From: Streptomyces actuosus
GTDB taxonomy: Bacteria > Actinomycetota > Actinomycetes > Streptomycetales > Streptomycetaceae
Length of the DNA: 64,000 bases
Assembly: GCF_016921115.1 (NCBI RefSeq)
Contig: NZ_JAFFZS010000001.1
Span: 434,001 to 498,000 of the forward strand
Direction: 5' to 3'
The stretch's first letter is position 1, and every line of letters starts with the position of its first letter. Both the position numbers and the translations under genes were made by a program. Shown here in pieces: positions 22,298 to 30,884 of this stretch. The notes under the pieces were generated by a model. That model was not told the origin of the DNA and made no database searches. It saw only the letters and a program-made list of their open reading frames with translations.

Positions 22298-22651
22298 TCA
22301 GCTGAGCGGCGGCCCGGGCTCCGGGTTCGGCACCGGCTCCGGACCCGGAGGGATCGGGGAGGGGTCGGGCTCGGGAACGGGACCGGGACCGGGACCGGGC
22401 GGAGGCTGCGGCACGGGGCTGGGCGGAGTGGGACTCGGCGGAGGCTGCGGCACGGGGCTGGGCGGAGTGGGACTCGGCGGAGGCTGCGGCACGGGACCCG
22501 GCGGACCGGGTGCCGGCGGGGGCTGCGGCACCGGTCCGGGTGGTTCCGGGGCCGGGGGCGGGGGCGGGGGCTCCGGGGGCGGTTCCGGGGGCACGGGATC
22601 CGGGCCGGGCGTGGGGCCCGGCTGGACGGGGTCCGGGAAGGGGTGCGTCAT
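22298..22651 (-). CDS. proline-rich low-complexity protein
   Basis: A 117-residue frame starts at ATG 22651 directly after GGAGGACACC, a strong ribosome site. It encodes little but Pro, Gly, Ser, Thr and Val, with a tandem peptide repeat of the type SPTPPSPVPQPPP. On the DNA this is a repeated 36-base unit. There is no signal peptide, so it would be a cytoplasmic disordered protein, or an unstructured wall-associated one if exported by other means. The opposite strand reads as a Gly-rich frame, but without a ribosome site. Upstream on the plus strand (22080-22310) lies Gly/Tyr/Pro-coding sequence spread over three frames, possibly a relic of a similar repetitive protein. Confidence 0.6.
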   Translation of the reverse strand: MTHPFPDPVQPGPTPGPDPVPPEPPPEPPPPPPAPEPPGPVPQPPPAPGPPGPVPQPPPSPTPPSPVPQPPPSPTPPSPVPQPPPGPGPGPVPEPDPSPIPPGPEPVPNPEPGPPLS

Positions 22652-22796
22652 GGTGTCCTCCAGCCGGCGGGGCGACCTTGGCTCTGGACTACTCCCCCAC
22701 CTACCCGGGTGCCGTGCGGCCAGTCACCCGGGGGAGGCACCGCACCCGGCCGGGTGGGCGCAGGTCCGGCCCCCTCCCGGACTGCTCCGGGTCCTC

Positions 22797-23150
22797 TCAG
22801 AACCGACCGGGATGAGCGACGAGCCACGCCTTCGCCGCCCGCAGCAGCTCGGGGTCCGCCTGAGGGGCCTCCTCGGGGTGACGGGCGGCCCACTCGACGA
22901 CATACGGGCACAGCGGCGCGACCGGGACCTGCTCATGGGCCGACATGGCGTACAGCTCCCGGGCCAGCGAGCCCGCGATGCCCCGGCCCTCGTGGGCGGG
23001 CTCGACGATGGTGTGCACCGGGACCAGGGCACGCCGCGGGGACTCCAGGACGAAGTACTCGATGTGGCCGACGACCTCGCCCTGCCCACCCAGCGCCTCG
23101 AGCCTGCCGCCCGCCCGGTCGTCGCGGATCTCGATGTCGCTCACGGGCAC
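22797..23150 (-). CDS. small GNAT-type N-acetyltransferase (NATD1/YjdJ-like)
   Basis: This 117-residue protein matches the short Gcn5-related family: GHIEYFVLESPRRALVPVHT, then the acetyl-CoA loop VEPAHEGRGIAGSLARELY. It ends with the conserved PLCPYVVEWAARHPE. It should use acetyl-CoA; the acceptor is unknown. A GTG at 23150 and another at 23144 are both possible starts. It lies 21 bases downstream of panD on the same strand and is likely cotranscribed with it. Confidence 0.85.
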   Translation of the reverse strand: MPVSDIEIRDDRAGGRLEALGGQGEVVGHIEYFVLESPRRALVPVHTIVEPAHEGRGIAGSLARELYAMSAHEQVPVAPLCPYVVEWAARHPEEAPQADPELLRAAKAWLVAHPGRF

Positions 23151-23171
23151 GCTCCTGGTCCGTCGGTGCTG

Positions 23172-23591
23172 TCAGGCCGAGACGGCCTGCGGGCTGCGCT
23201 CCTGGTCCGAGCCGGGCACCGGCTCGGACGGGTCGGCGCCGAGGGCCACGATCCGGTTGTCGCCGTCCACGTGCACGACCCTCGGCTTCAGCGCCCGCGC
23301 CTCGGCGTCGGTGACCTGGGCGTAGCTGATGATGATCACGAGGTCGCCGGGGTGGACGAGGTGGGCGGCGGCACCGTTGATGCCGATGACACCCGAGCCG
23401 CGCTCGCCCTCGATGACGTACGTCTCCAGGCGGGCACCGTTGGTGATGTCCACGATGTGCACCAGCTCACCGGGCAGCAGATCGGCGGCGTCCAACAGGT
23501 CGGCGTCGATGGTCACCGATCCCACGTAGTGCAGGTCGGCCTGGGTGACCGTGGCGCGGTGGATCTTGGACTTGAACAGAGTACGCAGCAC
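23172..23591 (-). CDS. panD: aspartate 1-decarboxylase precursor
   Basis: This 139-residue proenzyme makes beta-alanine from aspartate for pantothenate and CoA synthesis. The self-cleavage site Gly24-Ser25 lies in HYVGSVTID, where Ser25 becomes the pyruvoyl group. The rest ([39 protein letters not shown]) is canonical. The start is the GTG at 23591, giving [20 protein letters not shown], with GGAG 6 bases upstream. The reading frame extends upstream but that part is not PanD-like. The C-terminal ~20 residues are variable. Confidence 0.96.
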   Translation of the reverse strand: MLRTLFKSKIHRATVTQADLHYVGSVTIDADLLDAADLLPGELVHIVDITNGARLETYVIEGERGSGVIGINGAAAHLVHPGDLVIIISYAQVTDAEARALKPRVVHVDGDNRIVALGADPSEPVPGSDQERSPQAVSA

Positions 23592-24257
23592 TTTGGACTC
23601 CTGGGAAGACGGCTCCCTGCCTGCTTTTTGCAGGTCAAGGGCGGTCTTCACTGTACACCGGCACGCGTCGGAGTCGATGATTGTGTGGAACATCGCTTCT
23701 CGTTGGGGATAGGACTCCCTGCCTGGGTTTCGGCGCCGGCCAGGCTGTTGTGACGCCATCGACCAAGCGCCTGCCGGACAGCCGTATCAGGCTGTTCGGG
23801 AACTGATGCCGACTTACCTGACGTTGCGTCAGGCACGCGCTTCGTCGAGCCCGGAGCCACTCTCCGCATCGACCTGGAAGTCGTTCAACGCGCCCGGCAG
23901 CCCGGGGCTTCATCCGGTCCCGGAACAACAGGCGGTCGAATAGACCTACGACTGATGCCCCACCGGCACCTGTGGAGCATACGATCCGGGCAGCCCTGCG
24001 GTTCGAACCAAGTCGGGCTCCCCACCGTGACCGATCGATCGCGACCACTACCACCTGGTGGGCAGTTGCGTTCCGGCCGCCTGCCCAGACTGCTACTCCA
24101 AGCCGCAAGGCGACGAAAAGCCCGCCACCAGCAGCCCGGGCCCGCCGGGATCCGCCGGGAGTGGCAGTGATGCCCGGTCCGGCCTGACTCCGCCCCCACC
24201 GTGCAGCCACCGCACTCGCTCGGAGGTTGCCCGAGGCCCGCACGCCGGACGTCACCG
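23592..24257. other. 666-base intergenic region, apparently gene relics
   Basis: No gene is supportable here. GC content and codon bias are weaker than in the neighbours, and short frames on both strands lack starts. A perfect 17-base inverted repeat at 23817-23833 is listed separately. Confidence 0.45.
23817..23833. promoter_or_regulatory. orphan palindrome resembling a MerR-family operator
   Basis: CCTGACGTTGCGTCAGG has perfect 7-bp arms around TTG. MerR-type activators bind palindromes of this kind (GACGTTGCGTC-like) between the -35 and -10 boxes. No MerR gene or intact target gene is next to it in this window. Confidence 0.4.
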
Positions 24258-25241
24258 TCAGCGGACATCGATCACGATCTTGCCGTCTGTGTCGCCGCTC
24301 TCCACTGCCGCGTGGGCGGCGGCGACGTCGGTGAGGGTGAAGTGCCGGGGGTCGACGACGGGCTCGAGCGCTCCCGCGTCGGCGAGCGCTGCTGCCGCCC
24401 CCATGATCTCGCCGTGGTGTTCCCGTCCGCGCCCGGTCAGCAGGGGCAGCAGAGTGAAGACACCGGAGTAGGTCGCGCCGCGGAAAGAGAGCGGCGCGAG
24501 GCTGTGCGTCCCCCAGCCCAGAGCACTCACGACGTGGCCCGTGTAGGTGCGGACCGCCGTGAAAGAGGCATCGAGCACGGCGCCGCCGACGGTGTCGAAG
24601 ACGACATCGAAGCCCTCGCCGCCGGTGTGCTCGGCGACGTACTGGTCCGCGGGGGTGGTGGTGTAGTCGATCGGGGTGGCCCCCAGACGCCGGACGGACT
24701 CCAGCCGGGCGGGCGACGCTGTGGCGAAGACCTCGGCGCCTCGGGCCCGGGCGATCTGCAGGGCCACATGGCCGATCCCGCCCGCTCCGCCGTGGATGAG
24801 GACCTTCTGCCCCGCGCGGACCTGCGCACGGTCGACCAGTCCCTCCCAGGCCGTGATGACGACCAGGGGCAGGGCCGCGGCCTCGCGGTGGGTGAGCGAG
24901 CGCGGCTTGTGGGCGAGCAGGCGGGCGTCGACGGCCGCGTACTCGGCGAGCGAGCCCTGTACGTCGCCGACGCCGCCGGTCATGCCGAAGACCTCGTCGC
25001 CCGTGGCGAAGCCGCGGACGTCCGCGCCGACCTCTTCGACGACGCCGGCCAGATCCAGGCCGAGGACGGCCGGCAGTGTGCGCTTGGCGTGGGCCGCCTT
25101 CCCGGCCCGGATCTTGGTGTCCAGCGGGTTGACACCGCTGGACACCACCCTGACCAGAACCTGGTCGGGAGCGACGGCCGGCTTGTCGATCTCACGGGGG
25201 ACCAGCGGGGTGCCGAACTCCTCGAGGACCACTGCGCGCAT
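24258..25241 (-). CDS. NADP-dependent quinone oxidoreductase-like (zinc-free MDR) protein
   Basis: This 327-residue medium-chain dehydrogenase/reductase starts MRAVVLEEFGTPLVPREID. It has the catalytic-domain segment VLGLDLAGVVEEVGADV and the Rossmann motif KVLIHGGAGGIGHVALQIA. The Cys and His zinc ligands of alcohol dehydrogenases are absent, so it belongs with quinone oxidoreductases and enoyl reductases. ATG 25241 follows GGAGACC; a longer frame from 25274 lacks such a site. It lies 105 bases downstream of a TetR gene on the same strand and is probably its regulatory target. Confidence 0.88.
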   Translation of the reverse strand: MRAVVLEEFGTPLVPREIDKPAVAPDQVLVRVVSSGVNPLDTKIRAGKAAHAKRTLPAVLGLDLAGVVEEVGADVRGFATGDEVFGMTGGVGDVQGSLAEYAAVDARLLAHKPRSLTHREAAALPLVVITAWEGLVDRAQVRAGQKVLIHGGAGGIGHVALQIARARGAEVFATASPARLESVRRLGATPIDYTTTPADQYVAEHTGGEGFDVVFDTVGGAVLDASFTAVRTYTGHVVSALGWGTHSLAPLSFRGATYSGVFTLLPLLTGRGREHHGEIMGAAAALADAGALEPVVDPRHFTLTDVAAAHAAVESGDTDGKIVIDVR

Positions 25242-25346
25242 GACGGTCTCCTTGCTGTCTTGCCTGGTGGACAAAGGCTCTGTCTTGCCTGGTGAACACG
25301 GGGCCGGAAGCCGCGGCGCCGGGCCTGCGCATGTGCTCGAACGCGG

Positions 25347-25919
25347 TCAGGTGCGGTCGGCGACGAGCCGGCGTGCCGCGGACTTCGCCTCCTCCACGAC
25401 GGCACGGTCCTGGAGCAGCCGCCCCGATGCCAGTGCGCCGTCGATCAGGAGACCGATCTGCCGTGCGAGTGCGTCGGGTTCAGCGGCGCCGGCCCTCTCG
25501 CCCAGCTCGGTCAGCCACGACTGACGGCGCCGCGTGTGACGCACGGTGACGGCCCTGGCCTCCGAGTCCAGGTCGGCCTCGACCGCCGCACTGACGAACG
25601 GGCATCCGAAGAAGCCGTGCCGGTCGAAGGCGTCCGTCAGCGCGTCGAACAGCCCGACGAGCTGCTCGCGGGGGCCGCCCCCGGTGCGTGCGGCAGCGTC
25701 CTGCAGCTGCGCCATCCAGGAGTCGTCGGTCCGCCGCAGGTATGTCGCGACGAGTTCCTCCTTGGTGCGGAAGTGCGCGTAGAGCGTCGACTTGGCGACA
25801 CCGGACGCTGCGATGACCTGATCGATGCCGACTCCGCGCAGCCCGTTCGCATAGAACAATTCGGCTGCCGCCTTGAGGATCCTCTCCTCCGATTTCGTCT
25901 TCCTGATCCGCGTCACCAT
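25347..25919 (-). CDS. TetR-family transcriptional repressor
   Basis: This 190-residue protein has the TetR DNA-binding domain at the front: RILKAAAELFYANGLRGVGI, then VIAASGVAKSTLYAHFRTKE. An all-helical ligand domain follows, with GFFGCPFVSAAVEA, a segment typical of the AcrR/YcdC-like group. The ATG at 25919 follows AAGGAGG. It is transcribed toward the quinone oxidoreductase gene. An inverted repeat overlaps its own promoter at 25931-25970, which indicates autorepression lifted by an unknown ligand. Confidence 0.9.
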   Translation of the reverse strand: MVTRIRKTKSEERILKAAAELFYANGLRGVGIDQVIAASGVAKSTLYAHFRTKEELVATYLRRTDDSWMAQLQDAAARTGGGPREQLVGLFDALTDAFDRHGFFGCPFVSAAVEADLDSEARAVTVRHTRRRQSWLTELGERAGAAEPDALARQIGLLIDGALASGRLLQDRAVVEEAKSAARRLVADRT

Positions 25920-25930
25920 GACCGCACCTC

Positions 25931-25970
25931 CTTAATCGAACAGACTAGTCCGTCTGATTAAGAAGGGCAA
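25931..25970 (-). promoter_or_regulatory. promoter with overlapping TetR-type operator
   Basis: Reading leftward, TTGCCC (25970-25965) and TAGTCT (25947-25942) form -35 and -10 boxes with a 17-base spacer. CTTAATC (25931-25937) and GATTAAG (25956-25962) are perfect inverted arms, and CAGAC/GTCTG arms lie inside them (25941-25945 and 25952-25956). A repressor bound here would cover both boxes. The AAGGAGG ribosome site follows immediately. Confidence 0.65.
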
Positions 25971-26382
25971 TCGTGAGCGCGGTGGAACGGCGTCGCGTCC
26001 TCCTCCGAGGCGCCGGGCCGCCCCCGCCTCCGCTCGGTCCACCAGGTGCGCTGCGGCACCGCGCTCCTCTCCGGAGCCGACGGGTGGAAGGGAACGCCCG
26101 GACCGGACCGATGGCCGCGCGGAGCGCCGGCCACACCTGCCGGCGTCGATCCGGCGGGTGTACGGGCACGCCGCGACCGGCTGAGCTGCACAGCGACGGG
26201 CTCCGGCGCGGGGGAACCGCAGGCGTCAGGGAGCGGTCACGGATCTGCGCTGCTATGGCCGGAGAACCGCATGATCGCCATCGCACTCGGCGAGGTCACG
26301 GCCCTGCCGCCGGCCCCGTCCCGGAGCCGGCGGCGTACGGTGGCGCGGATTCCCGCTCGCTGCCGCAGCCTTCCGAGGTCCT
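25971..26382. other. 412-base region without a supportable gene
   Basis: Only shadow frames cross it. No terminator, repeat or RNA gene was seen. It separates the TetR promoter from the 3' end of the second WS/DGAT gene. Confidence 0.4.
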
Positions 26383-27750
26383 TCACGCCCCCGTCCTCGC
26401 GAGCAGGGTCCCGACCTCGAGTTCGATGTCCCGCGCGAACGCATCGACATCGGAGACGGCTCCCGGATCGGCACACAGCCCGGTGAAGAGCGTGCCGGTG
26501 AGCGAGACGGCGGCGACCCTCAAGGCGTGCCGCGGCGCGATCTCCGCGATCGAGCAGAGGCTGTCCACCCGGCGGCCCAGCACGTGCACCGGCACGGACG
26601 GGCCCGGCACGTTGGACACGTTCAGCGAGTACTCGTGGGGACTGTGCACCAGGTGCTGAACCATCCGGCGCACCGGCGACGGCGTCCGGGCGGCGGCTCG
26701 CCCGAGCGCGTAGACCGCCCGTGCATCGTGCCGGTTCTTGCGCAGGCCGGTCGCGGCGGACACCGCGTGCAGGCGGGTGAGCGGATCGGGCTCCGCGACG
26801 GGCAGGCTCACCAGCAGGAAGGAGTCCCGGTTCCCGGCCGCTTCGGCAGTGACCGGACCACGGTGCATGCTCACCGGGACCTCGGCCTTGATCGCCGCGC
26901 CGGGGGCGCACGTGAGCAGCCAGGTCCGCAGCGCACCGGCAACGGCGGCGAGCAGCACGTCGTTGACGGTGGCGTGCGGCGCGACAGCCCGGCCGATGCG
27001 GTGGAGATCGGCGAGTTCGCAGCGGGCGAACGCGACGACACGTCGGCCACCCACGGGTGCAGCCAACGGAGACAGCCGGCCCAGCGGCCCGAACTCGCGC
27101 AGCAGCAGCCCTCGGTACCCCACCGCCCGGGCGAGGCGGGCACCTGCCCGTACCTGCGCGGGCAGGCCCGGCGCGGACCGCCGGCCCGGTTCCGCGCCCC
27201 CGGGCAGGGGTGCTTCGGGTGCGCCTCGGACGGCGGACTGCGGCGCCTCGGGCGGGTCCGATGTCCAGATCAGGCGGCTTCCCGCGTGCATCGTCGTGAC
27301 GCCATCCGCCAGGCAGTGGTGCACCTTCCAGATCAGCGCCCATCGTCCGTCGGCCAGGCGGGGCACGACGTCGAGGGTCCACAGGGGTTCGGACCGGTCC
27401 AGGGCTTCGGTCATGACGGCGGCCACGATCCGGCGCAGACCGGCCTCATCCACCGGGCTGCCGCCGCCCACCTCGCGCACATGCCGGTCGATGCGGAACC
27501 GCGCTTCGCCCTGCCAGGCCAGACCGGCCGGAGACCCGGGGGAGGACACCAGGTGCTGCCGCCAGCGCGGCAGGCTCTCCAGGCCGGATCCGACCCTGTC
27601 CCGCAGAGCGGGGAGGAGCGAGCGGCCCGGTGCGTCCCGGATCAGGAGGACTTTGAGGGTGTGACCTCGGATCGGCCCGGATTCCAGCGCCAGGACCTGT
27701 GCGTCCTCCAGCGTCATCGGTTCCGGGGTGGCAGTGAGCGCGCCGCCCAT
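26383..27750 (-). CDS. second WS/DGAT acyltransferase
   Basis: This 455-residue paralogue of the gene at 12230-13561 opens MGGALTATPEPMTLEDAQVL. The acyltransferase motif HHCLADG lies in WALIWKVHHCLADGVTTMHA. The second motif is VNDVLLAAVAGALRTWL and the third region is NVSNVPGPSVPVHVLGR. The ATG at 27750 follows AAGGAG; the longer frame to 27996 is not coding-like. It would esterify acyl-CoA to alcohols or diacylglycerol. It lies between the TetR locus and the truncated transposase, so it may belong to the neighbouring biosynthetic island, but nothing proves that. Confidence 0.87.
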   Translation of the reverse strand: MGGALTATPEPMTLEDAQVLALESGPIRGHTLKVLLIRDAPGRSLLPALRDRVGSGLESLPRWRQHLVSSPGSPAGLAWQGEARFRIDRHVREVGGGSPVDEAGLRRIVAAVMTEALDRSEPLWTLDVVPRLADGRWALIWKVHHCLADGVTTMHAGSRLIWTSDPPEAPQSAVRGAPEAPLPGGAEPGRRSAPGLPAQVRAGARLARAVGYRGLLLREFGPLGRLSPLAAPVGGRRVVAFARCELADLHRIGRAVAPHATVNDVLLAAVAGALRTWLLTCAPGAAIKAEVPVSMHRGPVTAEAAGNRDSFLLVSLPVAEPDPLTRLHAVSAATGLRKNRHDARAVYALGRAAARTPSPVRRMVQHLVHSPHEYSLNVSNVPGPSVPVHVLGRRVDSLCSIAEIAPRHALRVAAVSLTGTLFTGLCADPGAVSDVDAFARDIELEVGTLLARTGA

Positions 27751-28412
27751 CGGGGCTCTCCTTCGTGGATACCCCGGCTCCGGGGCCGGGCGGGAACGAA
27801 GCTCCTGCGGAGCATCGTGAGGGCGCCGGTCGGCCGCAGGGGCATGTCGGCAACCACCACACGAACGCCCAGCAAGTCGCAGACGGACGGGGCGGCCCGT
27901 GAGTGGTGATCGCTCACGTGAGACTGCTCCTGTCCCGACCGGTATGCGGCCCGCCGGGCTGTCGCGCACGTTCGGGTGCGTGCGGAAGGTCCACAACCAG
28001 CCTCCTCCTTCACGCGCCGGGGGCCAACTCGATCACGGCCCCTTCGCCTTCGCCGGCGCGGGGCGGCCGCCTCCGCTCCCCCGGAACCCTGGACCGGCTC
28101 ATGAGGCCCTCGGACGCGGCAGGGTGTGCGGGGCGAGGTCCCGGTCAGGTTTCGCGCAGTGCCTGCAGGGCGCGTACACGTTGCCGTTGCACCATCGTGC
28201 CGGTGTGGTTCACGGCCCCCTCCTGGCGCGCAGCACCTTCCGCTGACGCACGGTCCGGTCGCCCCCGACGCCGACGTCCTGTTGGACCTGAAGTCAACAC
28301 CGTTGCATTAGGGATCTTGAGTCGTTCGCAACCCCTGCCTGAGCAGCAGGAACGGGGCTCCTGGCAGATCAGCTTGTGTCGAGCAAGGTGATCATCGAGT
28401 CCGGGAGCCCCG
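27751..28412. other. intergenic region upstream of WS/DGAT and left flank of the IS remnant
   Basis: This region is 662 bases without a supportable gene. The left part probably holds the promoter of the acyltransferase gene. From about 28290 the sequence is the left end of an IS4-type element, but its exact terminal repeat cannot be fixed because the right end is lost. Confidence 0.4.
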
Positions 28413-28414
28413 TT
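28351..28414 (+). promoter_or_regulatory. hairpin sequestering the transposase start codon
   Basis: AACGGGGCTCC (28351-28361) pairs perfectly with GGAGCCCCGTT (28404-28414). The right arm contains the first bases of the transposase TTG start at 28413. Transcripts entering from outside would fold and hide the start, a known way for insertion sequences to limit read-through expression. Confidence 0.5.
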
Positions 28415-29291
28415 GCAGGAGAAGTCTGTCATTACGCGCACAGTCGAGGCGGCCGGGGGTGTGTACGCGCCCGGCCACCTGGGCGAGTTGACCCAGATCG
28501 TGGACTTCGCGCCGGTGGACGCGGTGCTGGAGGAGACCGGGACACTCGAGCCGCGGCTGCGGCTGCTGCCGTCCCGGGTCATGGTCTGTTTCGTCCTCGC
28601 GCTGGCTCTGTTCGAGAACTGTTCCTATCGGGGTGTGTGGGGCAAGGCGACGGCGGGGCTGGAAGGGCTGCCGCTGGTGCGTCCGGCGGTCTCCTCACGG
28701 TCCCGGGCCCGACGGCGCATAGGAGCGGCACCGCTGCGGCGGCCGTTCGAGATCCTCGCCGGACCCGTCGCCCACCTCGGGCAGATGGGTTCGTTCTCTC
28801 GAGGGCTTCGGACCGTGGCCGTGGACGGCACCTTGCTGCACGTGCCCGACGAGGAGGCGCTCACCTGGCGCTACGCCAAGCGGGTGGGCGAGCGTGTGGA
28901 GTTCGGTTACCCGCTGCTGCGACTCGTGGTCCTGGTCGAGTGTGGCACCCGTGCCGTCCTGGCCGCCGACTTCGGCCCGGAGAGTGACGGCGAACTCACC
29001 TACGCAGGCCGCCTGTTGAGTGTCCTGGACCGCACGATGCCCCTGCTGGCCGATACCGGCTTCGACGGAGCCGGGTTCGCCCGGGATGTTCACGCCACCG
29101 GCGCGCAGTTCCTGGTGCGCTCCTCCGCCCGCCGGATACCCACCCCCTTCCGGCACCTGGGCGACGGCTCCCACCTGGCCCGGATCGGTCCGGCGGGGGT
29201 CGGCTTCCACACCTTCAGTCGGTCCTACGTTGTTGATGGGTCGATCAAGGCCGGTCCTATGGTCTTGGAGATCCAGAGACGCCGGGTATGA
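28413..29291 (+). pseudogene. IS4-family transposase, C-terminally truncated
   Basis: The 292-residue frame begins like IS4-type transposases with their N-terminal domain (YAPGHLGELTQIVDFAPVDA, MVCFVLALALFENCSYRGVW). It continues into the DDE domain: TVAVDGTLLHVPD carries the first Asp and PLLADTGFDGAGFARDV the second. The frame loses similarity near residue 265 and stops at 29291, before the segment that should carry the catalytic Glu. About 100 or more residues and the right inverted repeat are missing. The element is therefore inactive. It lies 171 bases before the KAS III gene and marks the edge of the biosynthetic cluster. Confidence 0.8.
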
Positions 29292-29462
29292 CTTTCAGTC
29301 TGTTGCACAGCAGCGGCTTGACAACCTCATGAGGAGGTGGGTGAGGCCCGCCACCGGCATCGTCACGAACATCGCCACGGTCAGCAGTCGATGGCGCTTT
29401 GTCGTCTGGAACCGCGGGCCGTTCCGACCACCAGGCTCTTCGGCGTGATACGACTACACGCT

Positions 29463-30509
29463 ATGGGGGATTTGCGTACACATGTAACGTCATGGCCGGG
29501 TCAAGGTTCCCCGGCGTCCGTCCTGAGGGGAGTCGGATCCTGTTTGCCGCCACGCCGAGTGGAGAATCAGGAACTGGCGGAGCGCCTGGGCCGGTCGCCG
29601 GAATGGATCTTCCAACGTTCCGGCATCCGGTACCGGCACGTCGTGGAGCCGGGTACCACCAGCGGGGATCTGGCGGTCGCTGCCGGCCGCGAGGCACTGG
29701 CCCGGTCGGCGCTCAGCGATGTCGGAGCCGTGGTCGTCGCCACGACATCACCCGACAGACCGTGCCCCGGCACCGCCCCGAGCGTCGCCTCACGCCTGGG
29801 AATGACCGGGGTGACCGCGCTCGACGTCCAGGCCGTGTGCGCCGGCTTCGTCTACGCGCTAGGGGTTGCGCAGGGCCTGATCGCCGCGGGCACGGTCGAC
29901 AGCGCCCTGGTCATCGGTACCGACACGCTGTCGCTGAGCGTCGCACCGGACGACCCCACCAGCATGCTCTTCGGTGACGGGGCCGGTGCCGTCGTCCTGC
30001 GTTCGGGCGACCGCGGGGACCCCGGCGCCCTTGGGCCCTGCGTGCTGGGCAGTGACGGCGGTGGCCGTGACCTGATCACCGTACGCGGTGGTGGATCCGA
30101 GGAACGCTCTGGAGCCGGTGCCGGTGGTGCTCCGGCGGACCCGTATCTGCGGCTGGAGGGGCGGGAAGTGTTCTGGCGAGCCGTGGAGTACATGGCTTCC
30201 GCCTCCCGTGAGGCGTTGGACGCCGCGCGGTGGAAGCCGCAGGAAGTGGACCGGATCGTCGCGCACCAGGCGAACGCACGGATCCTGGCCATGCTCGCGC
30301 AGCGGCTGGGCACCACGGCCGACCGTACGCTGTCCAATATCGACCGGGTCGGCAACACCTCGGCCGCTTCCATTCCGATTTTGCTTGATCACGCCGCTCG
30401 CACAGGGAGCCTCGAGCCCGGACACCGCATCCTGCTCACGGCCTTCGGTGGCGGTTTGACCTGGGGTGCCATGACCTTCGTGTGGCCACACTTCGCATCT
30501 TCGTCCTGA
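29463..30509 (+). CDS. 3-oxoacyl-ACP synthase III (KAS III) family enzyme
   Basis: This 348-residue thiolase-fold enzyme has a complete catalytic triad: Cys126 in DVQAVCAGFVYALG, His in VAHQANARIL and Asn in GNTSAASIPIL. The FGDGAGAVVL motif is also present. It would condense an acyl-CoA starter with malonyl-ACP, or transfer an acyl group as CerJ-type relatives do. The ATG at 29463 (MGDLRTHVTSWPGQG) was chosen; the 42 residues further upstream read out of the IS remnant. A dedicated ACP gene follows 19 bases later, which points to a specialised acyl unit for the neighbouring NRPS and not to housekeeping fatty acid synthesis. Confidence 0.9.
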   Translation: MGDLRTHVTSWPGQGSPASVLRGVGSCLPPRRVENQELAERLGRSPEWIFQRSGIRYRHVVEPGTTSGDLAVAAGREALARSALSDVGAVVVATTSPDRPCPGTAPSVASRLGMTGVTALDVQAVCAGFVYALGVAQGLIAAGTVDSALVIGTDTLSLSVAPDDPTSMLFGDGAGAVVLRSGDRGDPGALGPCVLGSDGGGRDLITVRGGGSEERSGAGAGGAPADPYLRLEGREVFWRAVEYMASASREALDAARWKPQEVDRIVAHQANARILAMLAQRLGTTADRTLSNIDRVGNTSAASIPILLDHAARTGSLEPGHRILLTAFGGGLTWGAMTFVWPHFASSS

Positions 30510-30528
30510 CCCGTCCCGGAGAAACCGC

Positions 30529-30762
30529 ATGTACGACACTTTGGTGAGCATCCTGATCGACAGGTTCCGGGTCGAGCCCGAGGCGGTGTCGCCCGCGGCC
30601 ACCCCAGCTGCCCTGGGACTGGACTCCTTGTTCGTGGTGGAACTCTCCTTCGTACTGGAAGAGGAGTCAGGACTGAAGATCAGCTTCGATGAACTCTCGG
30701 AGGCGCGCACGCTTGCCGACGTCGCGCGGTTGATGCAGGAAAGGCAGAGCGCGTCGATCTGA
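30529..30762 (+). CDS. acyl carrier protein
   Basis: This 77-residue protein has the phosphopantetheine site at Ser33 in ALGLDSLFVVELSF and the usual acidic helix II/III (VLEEESGLKISFDELSEART). It is discrete and pairs with the KAS III gene just upstream. It likely carries the acyl starter that the first condensation domain of the NRPS or the acyltransferase half of the flavoprotein uses; that link is inference. Confidence 0.92.
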   Translation: MYDTLVSILIDRFRVEPEAVSPAATPAALGLDSLFVVELSFVLEEESGLKISFDELSEARTLADVARLMQERQSASI

Positions 30763-30823
30763 GGTCCGTGAGGGAGCGGACCGAGCCGAGTGGGCCTTCG
30801 TCGAGGCCGCCGGGTACGGGCCT

Positions 30824-30851
30824 GGGGCGTCCGCCATGCGGCGGGCGCCCC
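30824..30851. terminator. hairpin between convergent ACP and methyltransferase genes
   Basis: GGGGCGTCCGCC (30824-30835) and GGCGGGCGCCCC (30840-30851) form a 12-bp stem with one mismatch and a 4-base loop. It lies between two convergent genes, so it can serve both directions. Confidence 0.6.
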
Positions 30852-30884
30852 GTTCCGTTGGTACGGGACGGTGTCGGGAAGCCC

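Noticed and set aside
22287..23753. A plus-strand Gly-rich frame opposite the proline-rich, GNAT and panD genes
   Set aside because: No ribosome site, and it lies antisense to two clearly real genes.
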